Below, in pieces: positions 36,901 through 47,108 of a stretch of 64,000 nt of DNA. The stretch is from positions 930,001 through 994,000 of the forward strand of contig NZ_CP083439.1 of the NCBI RefSeq assembly GCF_021919125.1, written 5' to 3'. Every line of letters starts with the position of its first letter. Within the stretch, counting starts at the first letter, position 1. The translations under genes and the position numbers were made by a program. Source of the DNA: Clavibacter sp. A6099 (GTDB lineage: Bacteria; Actinomycetota; Actinomycetes; Actinomycetales; Microbacteriaceae). A model generated the notes under the pieces. It saw only the letters and a list, made by a program, of their open reading frames with translations. It made no database searches and had not been told where the DNA came from.

Positions 36901-39060
36901 GCCGTCGGCACCGACACCGTGACGTTCACGGTCGGCGTGCCGGTGGTCATCGAGTCGCCGTTCGACTTCCAGACCTTCCCGCTCACCGGCGGGGCCACCA
37001 CCCGGGACGTGCCCATCTCCGGCACGGCCGACCCCCTGGGGACGGTGACGGTCTCCATCGTGGGGCTCGACCCGATCACCACGGAGGTGGACGAGGACGG
37101 GAACTACTCGGTGACGTTCTTCGGCCTGGAGCGCGGCTCCTACGAGGCGATCGCGACGCAGACCATCGGCGGCGCTCCTGCCGGCGACGATACGGTCGAG
37201 TTCGACGTCGGCGTGGACGGCGAGGAGGGGGTCGACTCCGACCAGGCCGCCGCGGTCGACGTGGACGGCGGCGTGGACGTCGACGGCGGCGTGGACGCTG
37301 ACGGTGCTGTGGATGCTGATGGCGCGGTGGACGCTGACGGTGCTGTGGATGCTGATGGCGCGGTTGACGCTGACGGTGCTGTGGATGCTGATGGCGCGGT
37401 TGACGCTGACGGTGCTGTGGATGCTGATGGCGCGGTTGACGCTGACGGTGCTGTGGATGCTGATGGCGCGGTTGACGCTGACGGTGCTGTGGATGCTGAT
37501 GGCGCGGTTGACGCTGACGGTGCTGTGGATGCTGATGGCGCGGTAGACGCCGATGGCGGCGTCGATGCTGACGGCGCCGTAGACGCTGACGGTGACATGG
37601 ACGCCGATGGTGACATGGACGCCGATGGTGACATGGACGCCGATGGTGACATGGACGCCGATGGTGACATGGATGCCGATGGTGCAGCAGACGTCGACGG
37701 TTCCGTTGACGTCGATGGCGGCGTGGATGCTGACGGCGCTGTGGATGTCGATGGCGACTCGGATGCTGACGGCGACGTGGATGCTGATGGTGCCGTGGAC
37801 GTCGACGGAGCCGTGGATGTCGATGGTGCTGTGGACGCTGACGGCGGCGTGGATGTCGACGGCGCTGTGGATGTCGACGGCACGGATGCGACGGATGCCG
37901 CTGGCACCGACGCGACGGATGCCGCTGGCACCGACGCGATGGATGCTGCTGGCGCTGACGCGACGGATGCCGCTGGCACCGATGCAACTGATGCCGCTGG
38001 TACCGACGCGGCTGACACCGCCGGTACGGACGCGACAGACGCTGCTGGCACCGATGCGACGGATGCCGCTGGCACCGACGCGACGGATGCTGCTGGCGCG
38101 GACGCGACGGATGCCGCTGGTACCGACGCGACCGATGCGGCTGGTACCGACGCGACGGATGCCGCTGGTGCGGACGCGACGGATGCCGCTGGCACCGACG
38201 CGACCGATGCCGCTGGCACCGACGCGACGGATGCTGCTGGCGCTGACGCGACGGATGCCGCTGGCACCGACGCGACGGATGCTGCTGGTGCGGACGCGAC
38301 GGATGCCGCTGGCACCGATGCAACGGATGCCGCTGGCACCGATGCAACGGATGCTGCTGGTGCGGACGCGACGGATGCTGCTGGTACCGACGCGACCGAT
38401 GCTGCTGGTACCGACGCGACGGATGCTGCTGGCACCGATGCAACGGACGCCGCGGGCACCGACGCGTCGGATGCCGCTGGCACCGACGCGACGGACGCCG
38501 CTGGTGCTGACGCGACGGACGCTGCTGGCACGGACGCGGCTGACGCCACGGACGCCGCCGACGCGACCGACGGATCCACCGACGGCAGCGACGCCCCCAC
38601 CCGGGCGGTCGTCCGCTTCACGGAGATCGTCCGCGGGAGCGGTTCGATGCAGATGGTCGACGCCTCCGGCTTCAACCCCGGTGAGACGCTCAACGCGACG
38701 GTGTTCTCCACGCCGAAGCCGCTGACGCCGATGGTCGCGGATGCCGATGGACGTGCGACGTTCATGTTCGAGATCGGTCCGGACTTCGAGCTCGGGGACC
38801 ACCGGGTCGAGGTCGTCGGGGTCGACTCGGGCATGGCGGAGGAGATGATCACGCGGTTCCGCGTGGTGGGATCCACCGTCCCGGCGGGCGGGCCTGGCAC
38901 CCCGATCAACGGCGGCGGCTACGGCGGCGGCTACGGCGGCGGGATCCTCCCGGTCACCGGAGGCGACGGCGACGGGATGCTGCTGCTCGGCGGCATCGCG
39001 CTCCTGATGATGCTGACCGGCGCCGGTGCTCTGCACCGAGGCCGCAGCCGACGGGCGTGA
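33976..39060 (+). CDS. Giant repeat-rich sortase-anchored surface protein (choice-of-anchor G type)
   Basis: 1,694 residues. A signal peptide ends near APANA (residue 35). Next comes a domain of about 480 residues resembling the choice-of-anchor G family, then six Ig-like modules of about 90 residues ending in patterns such as TVTQTIGGAPAGSDTVTF. About 35 hexapeptides of VDADGA type (DNA 37254-37880) and about 27 octapeptides of ATDAAGTD type (37882-38545) form a very acidic stalk. A folded domain, a Gly-Tyr-rich linker, LPVTG (1658-1662), a hydrophobic helix and RGRSRRA follow, so it should be wall-anchored by sortase. DxDxDG strings may bind calcium. A GAGGGGAA ribosome-binding site supports the ATG. 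Probably an adhesin or stalk protein. Confidence 0.85.
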   Translation: MALHMPSRRSRLATATAFGLAAAIVAFGGTAPANAAPGDTAEAEGQLLTFSGTPDLSGLVALSGAYAGYAPGDTPDPQVDASDIDADVLSGVLSAQIAAGVQLGDVLTLDQAVAGGAADQFASAGSAGATGSAGVLTDSGAIAVNTGTDDAVTLDLAPLLASRGLAGVASDADISLGAVSATATDPGDGAVVRDYRIASADATIVSPLVGALADDVNGAVQQLAPGATAQVALSADVDDILTGVVGPLLTGVVDIATPSGNIVTTVDTAAAVRAVLAEPLTSDGVTVDLDAGTVTLDIAQYIQVTEGATLNDLDPNTELLSAPVLAGVVSGLLSDALPAAVLEATLDATRVVVNVDAGVRLLNGLGVAVPVGTVSIDIDTTLANLLNPTGPGNEAPDIDVATTVLLLDAGALVQPLVDQLLPSIRTSTGNLLELSDVTAVTTPLIGSLAPAVDALADVVQLTANVQGASEFEDPEAADATGDAVSALRIALLPVVGGPVLDLATARVRAVVPAADDVVIQAPAEGQLVPLPAGATTVAVPVTGIADPDATVTLSVDGGTESQPVDVDADGTFALTTAALPAGTYTATVTQTIGGAPAGSDTVTFVVGAPLATLTITTPTPGQILLTTPTDPTLDVPVEGAADPRADVTVTIPGQAPQTEPVGTDGLYDVVFPDLGTGTYTATVTQQFGGVQTTETVTFTVGAPAAEITITSPDDDDQILSTGAVPTADVPVTGTADPRASVTVTIPGQDPQTELVGGDGIYDVAFADLPVGTYTATATQTIGGVAAGTDTVTFSVVAPAVDVVIDAPTDGQDFQVPAGGNAVDVTVNGSADPRGSVLIAVTGQTPITQVVGTDGRFDATFPGLTAAGYTVTVTQTVAGTLAGSDTADFTVSVAGVDQVVIETPGDGDFFPLPDGDTTVTVPVTGTADPDATVTLTVGDETTDPAEVDDEGDFTLTTPALPSGTYTGTVTQTIGGVAVGTDTVTFTVGVPVVIESPFDFQTFPLTGGATTRDVPISGTADPLGTVTVSIVGLDPITTEVDEDGNYSVTFFGLERGSYEAIATQTIGGAPAGDDTVEFDVGVDGEEGVDSDQAAAVDVDGGVDVDGGVDADGAVDADGAVDADGAVDADGAVDADGAVDADGAVDADGAVDADGAVDADGAVDADGAVDADGAVDADGAVDADGAVDADGAVDADGGVDADGAVDADGDMDADGDMDADGDMDADGDMDADGDMDADGAADVDGSVDVDGGVDADGAVDVDGDSDADGDVDADGAVDVDGAVDVDGAVDADGGVDVDGAVDVDGTDATDAAGTDATDAAGTDAMDAAGADATDAAGTDATDAAGTDAADTAGTDATDAAGTDATDAAGTDATDAAGADATDAAGTDATDAAGTDATDAAGADATDAAGTDATDAAGTDATDAAGADATDAAGTDATDAAGADATDAAGTDATDAAGTDATDAAGADATDAAGTDATDAAGTDATDAAGTDATDAAGTDASDAAGTDATDAAGADATDAAGTDAADATDAADATDGSTDGSDAPTRAVVRFTEIVRGSGSMQMVDASGFNPGETLNATVFSTPKPLTPMVADADGRATFMFEIGPDFELGDHRVEVVGVDSGMAEEMITRFRVVGSTVPAGGPGTPINGGGYGGGYGGGILPVTGGDGDGMLLLGGIALLMMLTGAGALHRGRSRRA
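37254..37886 (+). repeat. Tandem repeat array encoding VDADGx hexapeptides
   Basis: 18-bp units, many arranged as near-identical 36-bp pairs (GCTGACGGTGCTGTGGAT followed by GCTGATGGCGCGGTTGAC) about seven times between 37293 and 37545. A second local array of 18-bp GGTGACATGGACGCCGAT repeats five times at about 37590-37680. The near-identity of units implies recent expansion. Confidence 0.92.
37882..38560 (+). repeat. Tandem repeat array encoding ATDAAG[T/A]D octapeptides
   Basis: About 27 copies of a 24-bp unit (GCGACGGATGCCGCTGGCAC and four more bases) with synonymous drift in GCC/GCT and GGC/GGT codons. The protein repeat is better conserved than the DNA repeat, which suggests selection on the stalk sequence. 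Confidence 0.9.
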
Positions 39061-39084
39061 TCCGCTCGAGCTGAGCGCGAGGAG

Positions 39085-39118
39085 GGCGGGCGGTCCGGCG
39101 AGAGCCGGGCCGCCCGCC
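39085..39118 (+). terminator. Terminator of the surface-protein gene
   Basis: 15-bp stem with one G-U pair, GGCGGGCGGTCCGGC/GCCGGGCCGCCCGCC, loop GAGA, 24 bases after the stop. It separates the surface-protein message from the DUF5819-HTTM pair. Confidence 0.75.
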
Positions 39119-39228
39119 GGATCCGCTTCCGGGGCCCTCCGCACGACAAGCACGACCCGCGCGACCAGCACGACCAGCACGACCCGCACCACGAAGACCC
39201 ACCCGACGCACGAGGGGGACGGCTCACG

Positions 39229-40104
39229 ATGACCGACACGACCCACCACGACCCGGACGTCGACGCCGACGTCATCCCCGGCGCAGACGACGACGCCACT
39301 CCGTCCACGCCGCCGACCGTCGATCCCTCCCCGCCCGCGGATCCCGCGCCGCCCGGCCTCACGCGCGCCGCCCGCATCGGCACGGCCATCGCGGCATTCG
39401 TCGTCGTGGTCTACGTGGCCACCTCGATCCTCATGGTCGTCCCGCAGAGCGGCGCCACCCGCGCGCTCACCGCCGCGGCGCGCCCCTACTTCAGCCAGCA
39501 GTGGAACGTGTTCGCCCCCTCGATCCAGAAGACGAACCGCTACCTCGAGATGCAGGCCCAGTGGCGCGACGACTCGGGCGCCCTCGTGAAGAGCGAGTGG
39601 GTGGACATCACGCGCGCCGAGTACGAGGCGGGGGACGGGCGGATCCAGTCCTCGCGCACCGTGAAGCAGAGCGCGAACCTGCTCAAGACCTACACGGAGC
39701 GCTTCCGCGGGCTCACGCCCGAGCAGCAGGTGATCGTGCAGGACACCTTCATCCGCCGCGCCGACACCGACTCCGGGTTCGCGGCCAAGACGGCCGTCTC
39801 CCTGATCGACCAGCTCTCCGCGCTCGACGAGGGGAGCCGAGGCCGCGTGATCGCGATGCTCCGCGCCGACTACGTGCTCAAGGAGTTCACGACCTACTGG
39901 TCGACGGCCTGGTTCGGTCGCGACATCGAGCGCGTCCGCTGGCGCGTGGTGACCGAGCGGCCGAACGACTTCGCCCACCGGGCGGACGACCAGCAGCAGT
40001 TCGCCCCCTCCACGCGCACCTTCGGGTGGCGCGAGGCCGACGACGTGATCGACCCCCAGGCCCTCAGCGTCTACCAGGGGATCGTGGAGAGGTACGCACG
40101 ATGA
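39229..40104 (+). CDS. DUF5819 family membrane-anchored protein
   Basis: 291 residues. A Pro/Asp-rich cytoplasmic N-terminus of about 45 residues leads into one transmembrane helix (IGTAIAAFVVVVYVATSILM). The extracytoplasmic domain contains QQWNVFAPSIQKTNRYLEMQ, the hallmark of DUF5819 and similar to SdpA-type proteins (the N-x-F-A-P core). Its stop overlaps the next ATG (ATGA), so it is co-translated with the HTTM protein. In the Bacillus Sdp system the comparable pair SdpA-SdpB matures a secreted peptide toxin; a role in modifying an exported protein is inferred here. Confidence 0.8.
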   Translation: MTDTTHHDPDVDADVIPGADDDATPSTPPTVDPSPPADPAPPGLTRAARIGTAIAAFVVVVYVATSILMVVPQSGATRALTAAARPYFSQQWNVFAPSIQKTNRYLEMQAQWRDDSGALVKSEWVDITRAEYEAGDGRIQSSRTVKQSANLLKTYTERFRGLTPEQQVIVQDTFIRRADTDSGFAAKTAVSLIDQLSALDEGSRGRVIAMLRADYVLKEFTTYWSTAWFGRDIERVRWRVVTERPNDFAHRADDQQQFAPSTRTFGWREADDVIDPQALSVYQGIVERYAR

Positions 40105-41348
40105 GCGCGAGGACGCACGAGCCCACGTCGACGCCGAAGGCCGCGGCCGCGGGATCCTGGGCGGGTCGAACCCGATCGGCGCGCACCACCCGTGCCATCC
40201 CCAGCGCCCGGGCCGTCCGCGCCGTCCCCAGCGCCCGCGCCGCCCGCGTCCGCCGGCTGCTGCAGGACCGGGAGCTCCTCACCGCGCTCCGGAACCCCGC
40301 CGGCTGGCCCCGCGGCATCGCGACCTGGATGACCGAGCGCGAGCACGCCACCTACAGCTTCGCGGCGCTCCGCATCACCCTCGGCGCCGTCATCCTGATG
40401 GTGCTCGTCACCTGCTTCGCCGACCGCCACTACCTGTGGGGCGTCGGATCCCGCTTCATCGACCCCGAGGCCTCCCGCCGCGGCTGGCTCCCGCTCTTCA
40501 CGGGCCTCTTCTCGAAGACCGACGCCACGCTCTTCGACATCGCCTACCTCGTGCTCGTGGTGCTCGCCGCCCTGTTCGCGCTCGGCTGGCGCACGCGCAT
40601 CGTGACCCCGTTCCTCCTCCTCTTCTGGATCGGCCTGTCGACCAACAGCACGCTGCTCACCAACGGCGGTGACACGGTCCTCCGCATCACCCTCTTCTTC
40701 GTGCTCTTCGCCGACCTGTCGAGGCACGTGTCGCTGGACGCGGTCCGGCGGCGCCGCGAGCTCGAGGCGGGAGCGCCCCGCCGCTCACCGGGTCGCCACG
40801 TCGATGCGGTGCGGTCGCTCGTCGACCGCATCCCGCGGCTCGTGCGCGTGCTCCTGCACAACACGGCGCTGGTGCTCTGCGCGTACCAGATCATGCTCGT
40901 GTACGTGAACTCCGCGATCCTCAAGCTGCAGGGGCCGGAGTGGCGCGACGGATCCGCCACCTACTACTCGCTGGTGATAGACGGCTACCGGCCGTGGCCG
41001 TGGCTGAGCGACCTGCTCGCCCAGGCCAGCGTCGGCGTGGTGCTCGCGAGCTTCCTCGCGGTCGCGTTCCAGGGCCTGTTCCCGCTGCTCATCCTGTGGC
41101 GGCCCACCCGCGTCGTCGCGCTCGTGGTCATCACGGGCATGCACGTGATGATCGGGATCCTGCTCGGCCTCTGGCCCTTCTCGCTCGCGATGATCGCGCT
41201 CGACTTCCTCTTCATCCGGGACGCGACGTGGCGCGAGGGGATCGCGCTCGCTCGCCGCGTGCGCGAGGAGGCGCCCGGCCGGCTCCGCGAGCCGCGCGAG
41301 CGCCGCTCCTCCCCAGCCGCGCCGGCCGAGGTCCCCGCGGAGAGCTGA
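40101..41348 (+). CDS. HTTM-domain membrane protein (SdpB/gamma-carboxylase-like)
   Basis: 415 residues. An Arg/Ala-rich N-terminal tail of about 70 residues precedes a polytopic membrane domain with about six to eight helices. The HTTM pattern is seen in ALRITLGAVILMVLVTCFAD, the central LLTNGGDTVLRITLFFVLFA and the segment AYQIMLVYVNSAILKLQGPEW, with GLWPFSLAMIALDFLFI near the end. HTTM proteins are related to vitamin K-dependent gamma-carboxylase membrane domains and to SdpB. The gene overlaps the DUF5819 gene by four bases. The substrate is unknown. Confidence 0.85.
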   Translation: MSARTHEPTSTPKAAAAGSWAGRTRSARTTRAIPSARAVRAVPSARAARVRRLLQDRELLTALRNPAGWPRGIATWMTEREHATYSFAALRITLGAVILMVLVTCFADRHYLWGVGSRFIDPEASRRGWLPLFTGLFSKTDATLFDIAYLVLVVLAALFALGWRTRIVTPFLLLFWIGLSTNSTLLTNGGDTVLRITLFFVLFADLSRHVSLDAVRRRRELEAGAPRRSPGRHVDAVRSLVDRIPRLVRVLLHNTALVLCAYQIMLVYVNSAILKLQGPEWRDGSATYYSLVIDGYRPWPWLSDLLAQASVGVVLASFLAVAFQGLFPLLILWRPTRVVALVVITGMHVMIGILLGLWPFSLAMIALDFLFIRDATWREGIALARRVREEAPGRLREPRERRSSPAAPAEVPAES

Positions 41349-41380
41349 CCGCCGGCGGCCTGGCGGTCGGGGGTGCCCGG

Positions 41381-41386
41381 TATCCT
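41381..41386 (+). promoter_or_regulatory. -10 element of dnaX (leaderless)
   Basis: TATCCT is followed by seven bases and the GTG at 41394. Confidence 0.5.
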
Positions 41387-41393
41387 CAGGATC

Positions 41394-43883
41394 GTGGTCA
41401 CCGCCCTGTATCGCCGTTATCGGCCAGAGAACTTCGCCGAGCTCATCGGCCAGACGCAGGTGACGGATCCGCTGCGCACCGCCCTCCGCACCAACCGCGT
41501 CAACCACGCGTACCTGTTCAGCGGCCCGCGCGGCTGCGGCAAGACCACGTCGGCCCGCATCCTCGCGCGCTGCCTCAACTGCGCCGAGGGCCCCACCGAC
41601 ACCCCGTGCGGCGTCTGCCCCAGCTGCGTCGAGCTCAGTCGCGACGGCAGCGGATCCCTCGACGTGGTCGAGATCGACGCCGCGAGCCACAACGGCGTCG
41701 ACGACGCGCGCGACATCCGCGAGCGCGCGGTCTTCGCCCCGGCGCGCGACCGCTACAAGATCTTCATCCTCGACGAGGCGCACATGGTCACGCCGCAGGG
41801 CTTCAACGCGCTGCTGAAGATCGTGGAGGAGCCGCCGGAGCACGTGAAGTTCATCTTCGCCACCACCGAGCCCGACAAGGTCATCGGCACCATCCGCTCC
41901 CGCACGCACCACTACCCGTTCCGGCTCGTGCCGCCCGCGCAGATGCTCGACTACGTGGAGCACCTGTCCCGCGAGGAGAGCGTGCAGGTGGCGCCCGGCG
42001 TCCTGCCGCTCGTCGTGCGGGCCGGCGGCGGATCGGTGCGCGACACCCTCTCCCTGCTCGACCAGCTCATCGCCGGATCCGAGGATGAGAGCGTCGAGTA
42101 CGAGCGCGCGGTCGCCCTCCTCGGGTACACGCACGCGGCGCTGCTCGACGAGGTCATCGACGCGGTCGCCCGGCACGACGCGGCCGCCGCGTTCGCGGGG
42201 GTGGACCGGGTCATCCAGACCGGCCAGGATCCGCGCCGCTTCGTGGAGGACCTGCTCGAGCGGCTGCGCGACCTCATCATCGTGGGCGCCACATCGGCCG
42301 AGGGCGCCGCCGCCGTGCTGCGCGGCACCCCGGAGGACGAGCTCGAGCGCATGCGCGCGCAGGCCGTCGCCTTCGGCGCCGTCGAGCTGTCGCGCGCCGC
42401 GGATGTGGTCAACGCCGCCCTCACCGAGATGACCGGCGCGACCTCGCCGCGCCTCCACCTCGAGCTGCTGGTCGCGCGGGTGCTCGTGCCCGCGAGCGAC
42501 GACACGCACCGCGGGGCCCTCGCGCGGGTCGAGCGCCTCGAGCGCCGGGTCGGCGTGGCCGATGCGGGAGCGGATCCGGCGCCCGCCGCGGTCGCGCCCG
42601 TCACGACACCCGCTCCCGCACCCGCAGCGGCTCCGGCTCCCGCTCCCGTGGCCACGCCGGATCCCGTGGCCACGCCGGCACCGGTCGCGGCTCCGGACCC
42701 GACACCCGACGCCGAGCCCACGGAGACCGGAACGTCGGCTCCGACAGCATACGCTCCCGTCGAGTCCTCCCCGTCGTCGTCCGGCACGGGCGCTCCGGTC
42801 GCGGAGGCACCGTCGGCCCCCGCGCCCGCCGCGCCCGCCGCGCCCGCCGCGCCCGCCGCGCCCGTCGGCCCCGTCACCTTCGAGCAGCTGCGCGACTCCT
42901 GGCCGTCCGTCGTCGAGGCGGTCGAGAAGGCCAAGCGCAGCGCCTGGCTCGTCGCCGTAACGGCCACGCCGCGCGCCCTCGCGGGCGACGTGCTCACGCT
43001 GTCGTTCGTCAGCGCGAACGACGCGGAGAGGTTCAAGGAGCGCGGCGCTCCGGGACAGGGCGTCAGCGACATCCTGCGCACCGCCATCCTCGACGTGCTC
43101 GGCATCCGCGTGAAGTTCATCGCCCGCGTGGAGCCGCACGGGGGCACCGCCGCTTCGACTGGCGCGCCCGCTCCCACCGGCGGCGGATCCGCATCGCCCG
43201 CACCCGACGCCTCCCGCCCGACGGCGTCCCCCGCGACGTCGACCGGCACGCGTTCCACGGGCGGGAGCGCCCCGGCGGGGTCCGCCCCGACGAGCCCGAC
43301 GGCGTCACCCGCGGCGAAGGCACCGCCCGCGAAGACCACCCCGGCCGGCGGCGGCTGGGCCACGGTGGCCATCCCCACATCCGACCCCGGCGCGACCGAG
43401 ACCCCCGCCGTCCGGGCGCCCGCCTCCCGCCCTGAGCGGTCCGCGCCCGCGGCTCCCGCTGCCCCCGCCGCTCCCGCGGTCCCGCCGACGGCACCGGCCG
43501 CCGCACCACGCGCCGCGGCCCCGGGAGCGCCCACCCGCGGATCGTCGGTCGTGCCCGACGCGCACGTCCCCGACTTCGAGGAGCCCGAGCCCGACGAGTT
43601 CGGCCCCGCCGAGCCCGGCTGGGCCACCGGCGGTGCCTCTCCGGACTCGGCCCCGCCCGTGGCCCGATCCGTCCCCGCGCAGCAGCAGCAGCCCGCCCCC
43701 GCCGCGTCCGGATCCGCTCCACGGCCGGACACGCCCGCCGCCGCCCCGGCCGCGTCTCCGGCCAGCGCGCCCCAGCGCTACGGCGAGTCCGTGGTCCGCG
43801 AGCTCCTCCAGGCGACCTTCATCGAGGAGAAGCCCGTCGAGCGCAAGGCCCGCCCCACCATCCGCCCCACAGGTCAGGACTAG
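41394..43883 (+). CDS. dnaX: DNA polymerase III subunit gamma/tau
   Basis: 829 residues. The AAA+ clamp-loader core has Walker A GPRGCGKTTS (43-52), a zinc-binding cysteine cluster (C59, C62, C71, C74, C77), Walker B FILDEAHM and the sensor region FATTEPDKVIGTIRSR. After about residue 390 comes a Pro/Ala-rich linker, then a folded tau-like segment (VTFEQLRDSWPSVVEAVEKA) and a second long Pro/Ala-rich tail. It loads the sliding clamp and joins the replicase to the helicase. The GTG at 41394 is chosen because VTALYRRYRP is the conserved N-terminus and a -10 element sits just before it. Confidence 0.95.
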   Translation: MVTALYRRYRPENFAELIGQTQVTDPLRTALRTNRVNHAYLFSGPRGCGKTTSARILARCLNCAEGPTDTPCGVCPSCVELSRDGSGSLDVVEIDAASHNGVDDARDIRERAVFAPARDRYKIFILDEAHMVTPQGFNALLKIVEEPPEHVKFIFATTEPDKVIGTIRSRTHHYPFRLVPPAQMLDYVEHLSREESVQVAPGVLPLVVRAGGGSVRDTLSLLDQLIAGSEDESVEYERAVALLGYTHAALLDEVIDAVARHDAAAAFAGVDRVIQTGQDPRRFVEDLLERLRDLIIVGATSAEGAAAVLRGTPEDELERMRAQAVAFGAVELSRAADVVNAALTEMTGATSPRLHLELLVARVLVPASDDTHRGALARVERLERRVGVADAGADPAPAAVAPVTTPAPAPAAAPAPAPVATPDPVATPAPVAAPDPTPDAEPTETGTSAPTAYAPVESSPSSSGTGAPVAEAPSAPAPAAPAAPAAPAAPVGPVTFEQLRDSWPSVVEAVEKAKRSAWLVAVTATPRALAGDVLTLSFVSANDAERFKERGAPGQGVSDILRTAILDVLGIRVKFIARVEPHGGTAASTGAPAPTGGGSASPAPDASRPTASPATSTGTRSTGGSAPAGSAPTSPTASPAAKAPPAKTTPAGGGWATVAIPTSDPGATETPAVRAPASRPERSAPAAPAAPAAPAVPPTAPAAAPRAAAPGAPTRGSSVVPDAHVPDFEEPEPDEFGPAEPGWATGGASPDSAPPVARSVPAQQQQPAPAASGSAPRPDTPAAAPAASPASAPQRYGESVVRELLQATFIEEKPVERKARPTIRPTGQD

Positions 43884-43889
43884 CGCCGC

Positions 43890-44489
43890 ATGTACGAGGG
43901 AATCGTCCAGGAGCTCATCGACGAGCTCGGCCGCCTGCCGGGCATCGGCCCGAAGTCGGCCCAGCGCATCGCGTTCCACATCCTGCAGACCGAGACGTTC
44001 GACGTCTCGCGCCTGGCCGAGGTGCTCACGGTCGTCCGCGACAAGGTCCGCTTCTGCGCCATCTGCGGCAACGTCAGCGAGGAGGAGACCTGCGGCATCT
44101 GCCGGGATCCACGCCGCAGCCCCGCCACCATCTGCGTGGTCGAGGAGGCGAAGGACGTCGTCGCCATCGAGCGCACGCGCGAGTTCCGCGGGCTCTACCA
44201 TGTGCTCGGCGGGGCCATCAGCCCCATCGACGGCGTCGGGCCGGACGACCTCCGCATCCGACAGCTCATGCAGCGCCTCGCCGACGCCACGGTCACCGAG
44301 GTCATCATCGCCACGGATCCGAACCTGGAGGGCGAGGCGACCGCCACCTACCTCTCGCGGCTGCTCTCCACCTTCGACATCCGCGTCACGCGCCTCGCCT
44401 CCGGCCTCCCCGTCGGCGGCGACCTCGAGTACGCCGACGAGGTCACCCTCGGCCGAGCCTTCGAGGGCCGGCGCCTCGTGGGGGAGTGA
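43890..44489 (+). CDS. recR: Recombination mediator RecR
   Basis: 199 residues, standard RecR length. The N-terminal helix-hairpin-helix is [20 protein letters not shown], the zinc finger uses C56, C59, C68 and C71 (CAIC...CGIC), and the Toprim domain includes [30 protein letters not shown] and [19 protein letters not shown]. It works with RecF/RecO in gap repair. It lies six bases after dnaX, a common bacterial pairing (usually with YbaB/EbfC between, which is absent here). Confidence 0.96.
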   Translation: MYEGIVQELIDELGRLPGIGPKSAQRIAFHILQTETFDVSRLAEVLTVVRDKVRFCAICGNVSEEETCGICRDPRRSPATICVVEEAKDVVAIERTREFRGLYHVLGGAISPIDGVGPDDLRIRQLMQRLADATVTEVIIATDPNLEGEATATYLSRLLSTFDIRVTRLASGLPVGGDLEYADEVTLGRAFEGRRLVGE

Positions 44490-44547
44490 CGCCGGCGCGC
44501 CGCCGCGTCCGCGCCGTCACACGGCGGGCCCACCGGGACCTCCGCCC

Positions 44548-44553
44548 TAGAAT
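44548..44553 (+). promoter_or_regulatory. -10 element of lysC
   Basis: TAGAAT lies 45 bases before the lysC start codon, giving a leader long enough for the ribosome-binding site just before the GTG. Confidence 0.5.
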
Positions 44554-44598
44554 CGTCATCCGGGCCGCCCGCGCCCACCCGAACCCCAGGAGTCGCCC

Positions 44599-47021
<2,423 letters not shown>

Positions 47022-47096
47022 TCCGTCCCCGGCCGGTGCGCGTGAGGGTTCCCGTACCACTCCTCGCGTCCCCGAGGGGGCCCCGAGGACCGGGCG

Positions 47097-47102
47097 TACA
47101 CT
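47097..47102 (+). promoter_or_regulatory. -10 element of mqo (leaderless)
   Basis: TACACT is followed by six bases and the GTG start at 47109; no ribosome-binding site is present. Confidence 0.5.
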
Positions 47103-47108
47103 GATCCG

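Noticed and set aside
37254-38560. CRISPR-like periodic repeats
   Set aside because: Units are 18 or 24 bp in direct tandem without unique spacers, they preserve the reading frame, and there is no cas gene.
33982-39978. A 1,998-codon open frame on the minus strand antisense to the surface-protein gene
   Set aside because: It is a by-product of the high-GC repeats: its sequence is low-complexity, it has no start signal, and the plus strand carries signal peptide, Ig-like modules and an LPVTG anchor.
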